From the NCBI RefSeq assembly GCF_038066635.1, contig NZ_JBBUTI010000013.1, forward strand, positions 1 to 64,000: DNA of 64,000 nucleotides, written 5' to 3'. The DNA is from Ideonella margarita. GTDB lineage: Bacteria > Pseudomonadota > Gammaproteobacteria > Burkholderiales > Burkholderiaceae_C. The notes under the pieces were generated by a model. The model worked only from the letters and a program-made list of their open reading frames with translations, was not told the DNA's origin and did no database searches. This document shows positions 53,263 to 64,000 of this stretch, in pieces; position 1 is the first letter of the stretch, and each line of letters starts with the position of its first letter. A program made the position numbers and the translations under genes.

Positions 53263-54531
53263 TCAGCCCGCCTTGCCCATGGCCGCCTGGCCCATGTTCC
53301 ACAGCGGCATGAACACGCCCAGGGCCAGCACCAGCACGATGGCGCCGATGACCAGCAGCAGCACCGGCTCGATGGCCGACGACAAGCCCTTGATGGCGTG
53401 GTCGGTCTCTCGCTCATACATGTCGGCGATTTCCAGCAGCAGGGTGTCGAGCTCGCCGGTTTCTTCGCCCACCGCAATCATCTGCATCACGACCGGGGTG
53501 AACACGCCGGCCGCCTGGGCGCAGCGCGAAATGCTTTCGCCGCGCTCCACGCCGTCACGCATCTGCTCGATGCGGGCGCCGATCCAGGCGTTGTCCACCG
53601 TGCGTGCCACCACCGTCATGGCCTGGCTGATGGGCACGCCGCTCTTGGAGGCCAGCGCGAAGCTGCGCGCAAAGCGCGCCAGCGTGGCTTTCAGGATGAT
53701 CGGGCCGATGATGGGCATGCGCAGCTTGCGCTTGTCCCAGGTGTAGCGCCCGCCCGGCGTGGCCAGCCAGGCGCGTGTGCCGAACACCGCACCCAGGCCG
53801 CCGATCAGCAAGAGCGGCCAGAAGGTGACCGTGAAGTGGGACGACGCCAGCAGCACGCGGGTCATCAGTGGCAGCTCGGCCTTGAAGCCGGCAAACACGG
53901 TGGCAAAGGTGGGCAGCACGAAGAGGTTGATGATCGTGATGGCCGCCACGATGGCGATCAGCACCATGGTCGGGTAGCGCAGCGCCTGCTTGATGCGGGC
54001 GCGCACGTCGAGTTCGAACTCCAGGTGCTCCGACAGGCGCAGGAACACCTCGGTCAGCCGGCCAGTCATCTCGCCCACCTGCACCATGGCCACGTAGAAA
54101 GCGCTGAACACCTTGGGATGGCGGGCCAGGCCGGCCGACAGCTCGCGGCCCTGGTCGAGGCTGGCGCGCAAATCCACCAGCAGGTCGATCAGCGGTGCCT
54201 TTGCGGTGGAGGCCTGCAGGCCGGCGAGTGAGCGCAGCAGCGGCACGCCGGCTTTCTGCAGCGTGTAGAGCTGGCGTGACAACACCAGGGTGTCTTCGCC
54301 CGTCACCTGCGGGCCGAACAGCGCATTCAGCACCGAGGTGGCCGTCTGCGCGTTGGGGTTGGCCGCCGCGCCCGCTGCGCCGGTTGCGGTGTTGCCCACC
54401 GCCGTGATCTGCACTGGCGTGACGCCGCCTGCCAGCAGTTGGTCAGCCACCGCGCTGTCACTCGCACCTTCCGAGGTGCCGCTGACCAGTTCGCCCCGGC
54501 CATTGCGGCCGCGCCATGCCCAGGCTGCCAT
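53263..54531 (-). CDS. mshG: MshG, type II/IV pilus inner-membrane platform protein
   Basis: 422 residues, GspF/PilC family: two T2SSF domains (about 85-205 and 290-410), with LSRQLYTLQKAGVPLLRSL, GVPISQAMTVVARTVDN and ETGELDTLLLEIADMYERE, and three membrane helices. One base after mshE. Platform that works with the MshE ATPase. Confidence 0.88.
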   Translation of the reverse strand: MAAWAWRGRNGRGELVSGTSEGASDSAVADQLLAGGVTPVQITAVGNTATGAAGAAANPNAQTATSVLNALFGPQVTGEDTLVLSRQLYTLQKAGVPLLRSLAGLQASTAKAPLIDLLVDLRASLDQGRELSAGLARHPKVFSAFYVAMVQVGEMTGRLTEVFLRLSEHLEFELDVRARIKQALRYPTMVLIAIVAAITIINLFVLPTFATVFAGFKAELPLMTRVLLASSHFTVTFWPLLLIGGLGAVFGTRAWLATPGGRYTWDKRKLRMPIIGPIILKATLARFARSFALASKSGVPISQAMTVVARTVDNAWIGARIEQMRDGVERGESISRCAQAAGVFTPVVMQMIAVGEETGELDTLLLEIADMYERETDHAIKGLSSAIEPVLLLVIGAIVLVLALGVFMPLWNMGQAAMGKAG

Positions 54532-54532
54532 G

Positions 54533-56299
54533 TCAGCGTCCCGGGTCGGTGTCGGAGGCCATGCGCATGGCTTCGCTGATGGAGGTCTTGCCCAGCCGCA
54601 CCAGCTCCAGCGCGTGGTCGGCCAGCGTGCGGCCGGCCATGCGCTGGCGGGCGGTGGCGAGGAAGCGGGTCGGGTCGCCGTGGGTGGCGGCCTGGGTCAG
54701 CTCGGCGTCCATCTCCAGCATTTCATACACGCCCAGACGGCCGCTGTAGCCGGTGTTGTTGCAAGCCGAGCAGCCCCGGCCGCGGCGCGGCTGGATGCTG
54801 GCGGCGCGCTCGCCGGCCATGGTGTTCAGCCAGGTCTGTTGTTGCGGGCTGAGGGTTTGCGGCTCGCTGCAGTTGGCGCACACGCCGCGCACCAGGCGCT
54901 GCGCGATCACGGCCTCCAGCGAGGTGGCCACCATGAAGGCGGGCACACCCATGTCAAGCAGGCGGAACGGGGTGCTGATGGCGTCCTTGGTGTGCAGCGT
55001 CGAGAGCACCATGTGGCCGGTCATGGCCGCACGCAGGCCGATCTCGGCCGTTTCCGGGTCACGCATTTCACCGACCAGGATCACGTCCGGGTCTTGCCGC
55101 AAGCAGGCGCGCAGCACCCGGGCAAAGGTCAGCTCGATCTTGTCGTTCACCTGCACCTGCGTCAGGCCGGGCAGGCGGTATTCCACCGGGTCTTCCACGG
55201 TGATGACCTTGTTCGCTTCGGCGTCCACTTCGGCGAGTGCCGCGTACAGCGTGGTGGTTTTGCCCGAGCCGGTCGGGCCGGTGACCAGCACCATGCCGGA
55301 CGAGCGACCGAGGATTTCGGTGAAGCGGTAGAGCATGGCCGAGGGCATGCCGATGCTGTCGAGGCGGCGCACGCCGTTGTCCTGGCCCAGCAAGCGCATC
55401 ACCACGGATTCGCCGTGCTGGCTGGGCATGGTCGAGAGCCGCACATCGAGCGTGCGTTCTTTCAGTCGCAGCGTGAAGCGGCCGTCCTGCGGCAAGCGCT
55501 TCTCCGATATATCGAGGCTGGCCATCAGCTTCAGTCGCTGGGTCAGTGCGGCGGCAATGCGCTTGTCGGCCTGCGCCTGGGTCTGCAGCACGCCGTCCAC
55601 GCGGTTGCGGATCAGCAGCTCGCGTTCTTGCGGCTCCAGGTGCACGTCGGACGCGCCCACGGTCAGCGCTTCCTCGAACAGCGATTGCAGCAGCTTGACG
55701 ACCGGCGCGGCTTCCTGGCCTACGCTGGCTTGCAGCGCGCCGAAGTCGACCGCGTCGCCGACGTCTTTCTCCACCGCCTTGGCCAGGCCGGTGATTTCGT
55801 CAGTGCGGCGGTAGAAACGATCGAAGACGGCCGGCAGCTGGCTTTCAGCCGCCACCGCCATCTGGATGGGTTTGCGCAGCAGGCGCGTCAGTTCGTCATA
55901 GGCGAACAAGTCGAGCGGATCGGCCACGGCCACGGTGCAGTGGTCGCCCTTGTCTTCCAGCACCACCGCGCGGTGGCGCCGGGCGGGGGATTCGGGCAGC
56001 AGGCGCACGGCCTCGCTGCGGATCGGGAACGTCTTGAGGTTGACGAAGGGGATGCGCAGCTGCGTGGCCAGGGCCTGCACCACGGCTTCTTCCGTCACCA
56101 GCCCGCGCTCGATCAGCAGGCGGCCCAGGCGCTTACCGGTTTGTTTGCCTTCTTCGAGTGCGGATTGCAGCTGCTGCTCGGACACCAGCTTCTGCTGCAC
56201 CAGCACGTCGCCCAGCCGCAGGCGAGGCGGCTTGGTGAACGTGGCCGGCGCCGGGGTGGCGGCGGCCGTGGAGAGGGCGGTGTCTTCGGCGTTGCTCAT
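54533..56299 (-). CDS. mshE: MshE, extension ATPase with c-di-GMP-binding motifs
   Basis: 588 residues from ATG at 56299 (weak ribosome site). Residues about 25-90 hold two MshEN-type motifs, RLGDVLVQQKLVSEQQLQSAL and RLGRLLIERGLVTEEAVVQAL, the tandem RLGxxL...L pattern that binds c-di-GMP in Vibrio MshE. Then a GspE ATPase: GPTGSGKTTTLY (Walker A), Asp box DPVEYRLPG, GEMRDPETAE (Walker B), STLHTKDA, and CANC...CSACNNTGYSGR zinc cysteines. Powers pilus polymerisation. Confidence 0.9.
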   Translation of the reverse strand: MSNAEDTALSTAAATPAPATFTKPPRLRLGDVLVQQKLVSEQQLQSALEEGKQTGKRLGRLLIERGLVTEEAVVQALATQLRIPFVNLKTFPIRSEAVRLLPESPARRHRAVVLEDKGDHCTVAVADPLDLFAYDELTRLLRKPIQMAVAAESQLPAVFDRFYRRTDEITGLAKAVEKDVGDAVDFGALQASVGQEAAPVVKLLQSLFEEALTVGASDVHLEPQERELLIRNRVDGVLQTQAQADKRIAAALTQRLKLMASLDISEKRLPQDGRFTLRLKERTLDVRLSTMPSQHGESVVMRLLGQDNGVRRLDSIGMPSAMLYRFTEILGRSSGMVLVTGPTGSGKTTTLYAALAEVDAEANKVITVEDPVEYRLPGLTQVQVNDKIELTFARVLRACLRQDPDVILVGEMRDPETAEIGLRAAMTGHMVLSTLHTKDAISTPFRLLDMGVPAFMVATSLEAVIAQRLVRGVCANCSEPQTLSPQQQTWLNTMAGERAASIQPRRGRGCSACNNTGYSGRLGVYEMLEMDAELTQAATHGDPTRFLATARQRMAGRTLADHALELVRLGKTSISEAMRMASDTDPGR

Positions 56300-56426
56300 G
56301 GGCGTTGCATTGGTGATCAGACCTGCCGGTGGCGCGCCATGCGCCGTGCACCCGGCAGCAGGCGCAAGGCGCACGCAGCCGGGTGTGGTCTGGGAATGCT
56401 AGGCCGATGAGGCGTGAAGTAAGGCT

Positions 56427-56451
56427 CAAAAAGGGCGGTTTGCGCCGCCCT
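56427..56451 (-). terminator. Terminator of the EgtB/SenA-like gene
   Basis: Minus-strand stem GGGCGG/CCGCCC (loop CGCAAA) followed by TTTTTG; 5 bases after the stop codon at 56456. Confidence 0.75.
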
Positions 56452-56455
56452 GTTG

Positions 56456-57910
56456 TCACTCTGTGCCGGTGCTCAGCAGGTCGCTGTCGGGCGGGCGCTT
56501 CGGCGCGGCCCGCTTGCGCGGCGGCCGGGGCGCGGCCAGCAGCGCGCTGTGGTGCACGAAGTCCGGTGCTGGCCCCACGTGCACGGCGCTCACGCCGTCT
56601 GCCAGCGGCGCGCAGCTCCGAAAGCCGGTCGGCCAGGCGTTCCAGCCGGGCGGGGCGCTGTGGCGCGTCCAGGGGGTGGCCAGCCGCGGTGCGGTGAAGG
56701 GGCCGGCGCCGCGCAGGCTGACCAGTGGCTCGTCGGCCAGGCCGGCGGGCCAGGTGGGGGCATCGCCGGGTTCGGTGGTGAATGGCTCAACCGACTCAGT
56801 GGCGGTGGTGTTGGTTGCAGCCGCAACGGCCGCCCACGGCAGTGCGTCGCTCAGCGTCCATTCCAGCGCCTGGCCCCAGCTGAAGGGCGGGGTGCGGGTG
56901 TCGGCTGCGCTGTCGGGCAGGTCGTCTGCGGCCAGTCGAGCGGCGGCTTCCCACTCCAGCTCGCTCGGCAGCCGCCGGCCGGCCCAGCGGCACCAGGCCA
57001 GGGCCTCATGCCGGCTGAGAAACAGCGCTGGCCAGCGCGGGTCCAGCGGCACCCACTGCCCGAACTGCGCGAGCAGCCAGTGGCCGTCGTCGCTGCGGCT
57101 GAGGTGCCGCGGCCGCAGCAGGTTCTGGCGGCGCACCCAGGCCCAGCCTTCGGGTGTCCACCAGCGGGGCTCCTCGTAGCCGCCGGCCTCGATGAAGGGC
57201 AAAAAGCGCGCCCAGTTGATGGGGGCGAGGTCGATCGCAAAGCCGTGCAGGGCCAGCTCGAAGGCCGGCCGTTCGTGGGCGGGGTGTTGGCCGGTGGGCG
57301 GGGCGCCGAAGTGGTGGGTGGCCGCAGGCACATCCAGATCATCGGCTGCGGCCGGGCAGGGCAGCGGGGAAGCCGCCAGCGGGCCGGGCGCCAGGCCCAG
57401 CGTCTGGCAGATGGTCAGCAGCAGCAGGCGCAGCTCGTCCTCGCGGCGCAGCGCCTGGCGGTAGGGGTGCAGCGCATCGTCGGTCTGCGGCGTGGTGGCC
57501 AGCAGGGCGAGCGTGCGCTGGCGGCTGGCGGCCAGCAGGCTGCGCAGCGTGGGCAGATCGGGCACGTCCTGGTGCCAGCGGCTGGCGTGGCTGAGGCCGG
57601 GCGCCACGGCCGCGTCGAGCCGGGGCAGCGGGGCGGCTGAGCGGGGGGTGTCCGGGCTGGCCTGCGGCCCGAGGCGGCGCAGCGGGTGGCGGGCAATCCA
57701 CCAGTCCTCGGCCCAGGCCAGCTCGGCCAGCAGCCAGCGCGGCGGGCTGAGCTCGGGCAGCACGCGCAGCTCCAGGCCGGGCGGCAGGGCGGCCACCAGC
57801 GCGTCGAGCAGGCCGAGGGTGTGCTGGCGGGCATCGCTGAGCGCGGCGGCCAGCTCCTGGCGGCTGCCGTGGGCCAGGGTGTGCGGGAGGTCGAGGGTGT
57901 CTGCGGTCAT
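56456..57910 (-). CDS. EgtB/SenA-like protein (DinB + SUMF1) lacking the metal-binding histidines
   Basis: 484 residues. N-terminal DinB-like helical domain (about 18-180) and C-terminal SUMF1/FGE-type domain (about 215-445) with the EgtB hallmarks PINWARFLPFIEAGGYEEP, WWTPEGWAWVR, LFLSRHEALAWCRWAGRRLP, ALEWTLSD and GFRSC. EgtB and SenA form C-S or C-Se bonds on hercynine with iron held by three His in DinB: the first in an AHxxxxE context and the other two as HxxxH. Here the first is Glu63 (LLAELAWAED), and HxxxH reads R156-E-D-E-L160, so all three are replaced. No egtD, senB or senC is adjacent. The C-terminus has a basic Pro/Arg/Lys tail. Tandem with the GntR gene; function open. Confidence 0.75.
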   Translation of the reverse strand: MTADTLDLPHTLAHGSRQELAAALSDARQHTLGLLDALVAALPPGLELRVLPELSPPRWLLAELAWAEDWWIARHPLRRLGPQASPDTPRSAAPLPRLDAAVAPGLSHASRWHQDVPDLPTLRSLLAASRQRTLALLATTPQTDDALHPYRQALRREDELRLLLLTICQTLGLAPGPLAASPLPCPAAADDLDVPAATHHFGAPPTGQHPAHERPAFELALHGFAIDLAPINWARFLPFIEAGGYEEPRWWTPEGWAWVRRQNLLRPRHLSRSDDGHWLLAQFGQWVPLDPRWPALFLSRHEALAWCRWAGRRLPSELEWEAAARLAADDLPDSAADTRTPPFSWGQALEWTLSDALPWAAVAAATNTTATESVEPFTTEPGDAPTWPAGLADEPLVSLRGAGPFTAPRLATPWTRHSAPPGWNAWPTGFRSCAPLADGVSAVHVGPAPDFVHHSALLAAPRPPRKRAAPKRPPDSDLLSTGTE

Positions 57911-57976
57911 CGGGCCGGGATTATCGCGGCCTCGGCTTGGCGCGCGCGGCGCTCTGCGCAGGCCGGTGGGCCGGCG

Positions 57977-58624
57977 TCAGGCCGTGGTGGCAGCCGCCAG
58001 CCCGTTGTCGAAGTGGGCGCGCATCAGCCGGGCGGCCGCTGCTGCGTCGCGGGCTTGCAGGGCGGCCATCACGGCGCGGTGTTCGGTCAGCGATTCATGC
58101 AGGCGGCCCTGCTTGAACAGCGAGTGGTGCCGGTTGAGCTTCATCACCTTGCGCAGGTCGCCCACGATCTGCTGACGCCAGCGGTTGCCCGCCGCGGCCA
58201 GCAGGTGCAGGTGGAACTGCTCGTTGGTGGCGAAGAAGGCGTCGCGCTGGTCCACCTGTTGTTCGAGCTGGTCATGCAGGGCCTGCAGCGCGGCCAGGTC
58301 GGCATCGGTGCCGTTCTGCGCGATGTCGGCGGCAGCGTCGCTTTCCAGCAGGCCCAGCAGGCGGTAGACCTGGTGCACGTCGTCGGCCGACATTTCGGTC
58401 ACGTAGGCGCCGCGCCGCACCTTCATCGTCACCAAGCCTTCGACCGCCAGCACCTTCAGCGCCTCGCGCAGCGGCGTGCGGCTGATGCCGTAGTCCAGGC
58501 AAAGCTTCTGCTCGTCGATCCAGCTGCCGGGTTCGAGCGCGCGGTTGAAGATCTGCTCCCGCAGTTTTTCAGCGACCTGCAGGTACAGGGCCTGGGGGGC
58601 AAAAAGGGAAGCGTTGGCGGGCAC
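57977..58624 (-). CDS. GntR family regulator (FadR/FCD type)
   Basis: 215 residues. Winged HTH (LREQIFNRALEPGSWIDEQKLC to ISRTPLREALKVLAVEGLVTMKVRRGAYV) and an FCD helical sensor domain (about 95-205) with His residues in FHLHLLAAAGN and EHRAVMAAL. Divergent from the methylmalonyl-CoA mutase operon, so it probably controls that operon and itself. Ligand unknown. Confidence 0.88.
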   Translation of the reverse strand: MPANASLFAPQALYLQVAEKLREQIFNRALEPGSWIDEQKLCLDYGISRTPLREALKVLAVEGLVTMKVRRGAYVTEMSADDVHQVYRLLGLLESDAAADIAQNGTDADLAALQALHDQLEQQVDQRDAFFATNEQFHLHLLAAAGNRWRQQIVGDLRKVMKLNRHHSLFKQGRLHESLTEHRAVMAALQARDAAAAARLMRAHFDNGLAAATTA

Positions 58625-58653
58625 GGGGTAGGGGCGTCAGACCGGTGTCAAGT

Positions 58654-58683
58654 TTGAATTCATAATTATGCATCACGTATCAT
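58654..58683 (+). promoter_or_regulatory. Candidate methylmalonyl-CoA mutase promoter and operator
   Basis: TTGAAT (58654-58659), 18-base spacer, TATCAT (58678-58683). The 10-bp palindrome CATAATTATG (58661-58670) lies in the spacer and is a candidate operator for the divergent GntR protein. Assignment is inferred. Confidence 0.5.
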
Positions 58684-58753
58684 GGCTGTCTTGTTGAGGA
58701 ATTTGCCTGATCCCGGCATCTTCCGCACCACTGCACGGCCCCCTGGAGACCCC

Positions 58754-60910
<2,157 letters not shown>

Positions 60911-60917
60911 GGATCCC

Positions 60918-61385
60918 ATGCCTGCCACCGCCGACATGAACCTGCGCCTGGCCCCGGCCGGCGAAGACGACTTCGATGCGCTGCTGTCGCTGCGCTTGGC
61001 CGCGATGCGCGAGAGCCTGGAGAAGGCCGGCCGCTTTGACGCGCAGCGTGCGCGCGAGCGGCTGTCGCGCGGCTACCTGCCGGCCTACACCCGCCACATC
61101 CTGAAGGACAACGAGCTGGTTGGCTTCGTGGTGGTGGTGCCCCGTGAGCACGACTGGTTGCTGGACCACCTCTACATCCACCCGAGCGCACAGGCGCTGG
61201 GTGTGGGTTCGTGGGTGCTGCAGCAGGTGCTCAAGGAGGCGGACGAGCAGCACAAGGCGGTCAGCGTGACGGCGCTCAAGCTGAGTGACGCCAACCGCTT
61301 CTACCTGCGCCACGGCTTCGTGCTGCAGGCCGAAGGCGAGTGGGACCTGTACTACCTGCGGCCCGCGCGCGCAGCCCGGGCTTGA
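60918..61385 (+). CDS. GNAT family N-acetyltransferase
   Basis: 155 residues. GNAT fold: LVGFVVVVPREHDWLLDHLYIHPSAQALGVGSWVLQQVLKEA (acetyl-CoA-binding beta4-alpha3 with Q/GxGxG-like turn) and a YLRHGF end. Lies 7 bases after the mutase and 9 before meaB, so it belongs to the operon. Substrate unknown. Confidence 0.8.
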   Translation: MPATADMNLRLAPAGEDDFDALLSLRLAAMRESLEKAGRFDAQRARERLSRGYLPAYTRHILKDNELVGFVVVVPREHDWLLDHLYIHPSAQALGVGSWVLQQVLKEADEQHKAVSVTALKLSDANRFYLRHGFVLQAEGEWDLYYLRPARAARA

Positions 61386-61394
61386 GGGTTGAGC

Positions 61395-62423
61395 GTGCTG
61401 CCTGCCGTTGATTTGCCGGCTGCTGATGCGGCCTTGCTGGAGCATGTGGTGCAGGGCGCGCCCATGCAGCAGCGCCGTGCGGTGGCCAAGGCCATCACGT
61501 TGCTGGAATCGACCCGCGCCGACCACCGCTTGCGGGCCGATGCCCTGCTGAATGCCATGCTGCCGCACACCGGGCGTTCGTTCCGCCTGGGTATCTCCGG
61601 CGTGCCGGGCGTGGGCAAGAGCACTTTCATCGAGGCGCTGGGCCTGCACCTGATCGCCCGGGGCCACCGCGTGGCGGTGCTGGCGGTTGATCCATCCTCC
61701 AGCCTGTCGGGCGGCTCGATCCTCGGCGACAAGACGCGCATGGAGCAGCTCAGCGTGAACGAGGCCGCCTACATCCGGCCGAGCCCGAGCAGCGGCACGC
61801 TGGGCGGCGTGGCTGAAAAAACCCGCGAGGCCATGCTGGTGTGCGAGGCCGCCGGGCATGACGTGGTGATCATCGAAACCGTGGGCGTAGGCCAGAGCGA
61901 AACGGCGGTGTCGGGCATGACCGACATGTTCTGCCTGCTGCAACTGCCCAATGCGGGCGACGACCTGCAGGCCATCAAGAAGGGCGTGATGGAAATCGCC
62001 GATCTGGTGGTCATCAACAAGGCCGACATCGATGAAAACGCCGCCACCCGTGCGCGGGCGCAGATCACCTCGTCACTGCGCATTTATGGCCACCACGGCC
62101 ATGGCGAAGACGGCGCGCAGGCCGCGGCGCCGTGGATGCCCGAAGTGATGCAGATGAGCGCGTTGCGCAACCAGGGCGTGGATGCCTTCTGGGCCACGGT
62201 GGGCCGCTTTCGCGCGCTGCAGGAAGCCAGTGGCCGACTGACCGAGCGCCGCCATGCCCAGGACGAAGCCTGGATGTGGGAGCGCATTGATGTCGGCCTG
62301 AAGGCCCGTTTCCGCGCGCATGCCGATGTGAACCAGACGCTGTCTGCGCTGACGCAAGACGTGCGCGCTGGCCGTGTGGCAGCCTCGGTGGCTGCCCGGC
62401 GGCTGCTTGATTTGTTCCATTGA
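61395..62423 (+). CDS. meaB: MeaB-type GTPase (ArgK family), mutase chaperone
   Basis: 342 residues from GTG at 61395 with GAGGG six bases upstream; the TTG at 61389 has no room for a ribosome site. G1 GVPGVGKSTF, VDPSSSLSGGSILGDKTRM, switch ETVGVGQSE and NKAD (G4). Loads and protects adenosylcobalamin in methylmalonyl-CoA mutase in family members. Confidence 0.92.
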   Translation: MLPAVDLPAADAALLEHVVQGAPMQQRRAVAKAITLLESTRADHRLRADALLNAMLPHTGRSFRLGISGVPGVGKSTFIEALGLHLIARGHRVAVLAVDPSSSLSGGSILGDKTRMEQLSVNEAAYIRPSPSSGTLGGVAEKTREAMLVCEAAGHDVVIIETVGVGQSETAVSGMTDMFCLLQLPNAGDDLQAIKKGVMEIADLVVINKADIDENAATRARAQITSSLRIYGHHGHGEDGAQAAAPWMPEVMQMSALRNQGVDAFWATVGRFRALQEASGRLTERRHAQDEAWMWERIDVGLKARFRAHADVNQTLSALTQDVRAGRVAASVAARRLLDLFH

Positions 62424-62498
62424 CGCCGAGGGTGAACCACCGCGGCGGCTTGTGTTGAATTGACTTGATTTCGAGTGAGAGTGCCTGAGGAGCCAACC

Positions 62499-64000
<1,502 letters not shown>

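Noticed and set aside
54290..56410. A 706-residue open frame on the plus strand over mshE
   Set aside because: Antisense shadow of mshE and the 5' end of mshG.

Overview
This window comes from a GC-rich (about two-thirds GC by eye) betaproteobacterium. The gene families point to the order Burkholderiales, probably near the Leptothrix/Ideonella/Aquabacterium group or the Comamonadaceae: an sdhCDAB-sdhE-gltA block beside a GntR regulator, mdh, a CoA-ester lyase and acnB; imuA-imuB under a LexA box; and an MSHA-type pilus cluster. The genus is an inference from gene content. No rRNA, tRNA, CRISPR array, transposase or integrase was seen.

Layout. 1-3.0 kb: the 5' part of a large repeat adhesin (minus strand, runs off the left edge) and an AraC-type regulator in DNA that looks lower in GC. 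3.6-19 kb: mixed chromosomal genes, namely an alpha/beta hydrolase, RarD, TruC, a membrane protein, a YchJ-like protein, SOS-controlled imuA-imuB, a hybrid histidine kinase, an EptA-like phosphoethanolamine transferase, a 2OG-Fe dioxygenase, an S10 peptidase without signal peptide, a 54-residue DUF3149 protein and a dCache-HAMP-GGDEF diguanylate cyclase. 19-29 kb: an MdlA/MdlB-type ABC exporter pair, an SDR, and an overlapping four-gene operon (class IV transaminase, sulfotransferase-like, RluA-type, flavin reductase), then a periplasmic coiled-coil protein coupled to an epimerase.

29-41 kb is a TCA-cycle region: acnB, CoA-ester lyase and mdh on the minus strand; a GntR/UTRA regulator, sdhCDAB, sdhE and gltA on the plus strand. 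A shared palindrome (core TCTTATATAAGA) lies between the -35 and -10 of acnB and in the mdh/gntR intergenic region, which suggests a local TCA regulon.

41-56 kb is a compact minus-strand MSHA-type pilus cluster in the order mshE, G, A, C, D, O, P, Q, I, pilN-like, J, K, L. MshE carries two c-di-GMP-binding-type motifs, so the cyclase at 17 kb could in principle act on this pilus. 56-58 kb holds an EgtB/SenA-like protein (DinB plus SUMF1 domains) in which all three expected iron-binding histidines are replaced. 58-64 kb is a propionyl-CoA/methylmalonyl-CoA operon (mutase, GNAT, MeaB, PccB running off the right edge) divergent from a FadR-type GntR regulator; its product succinyl-CoA feeds the TCA enzymes encoded upstream.

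The two signals most worth follow-up are the palindrome-defined TCA regulon and the metal-site-less EgtB-like protein.
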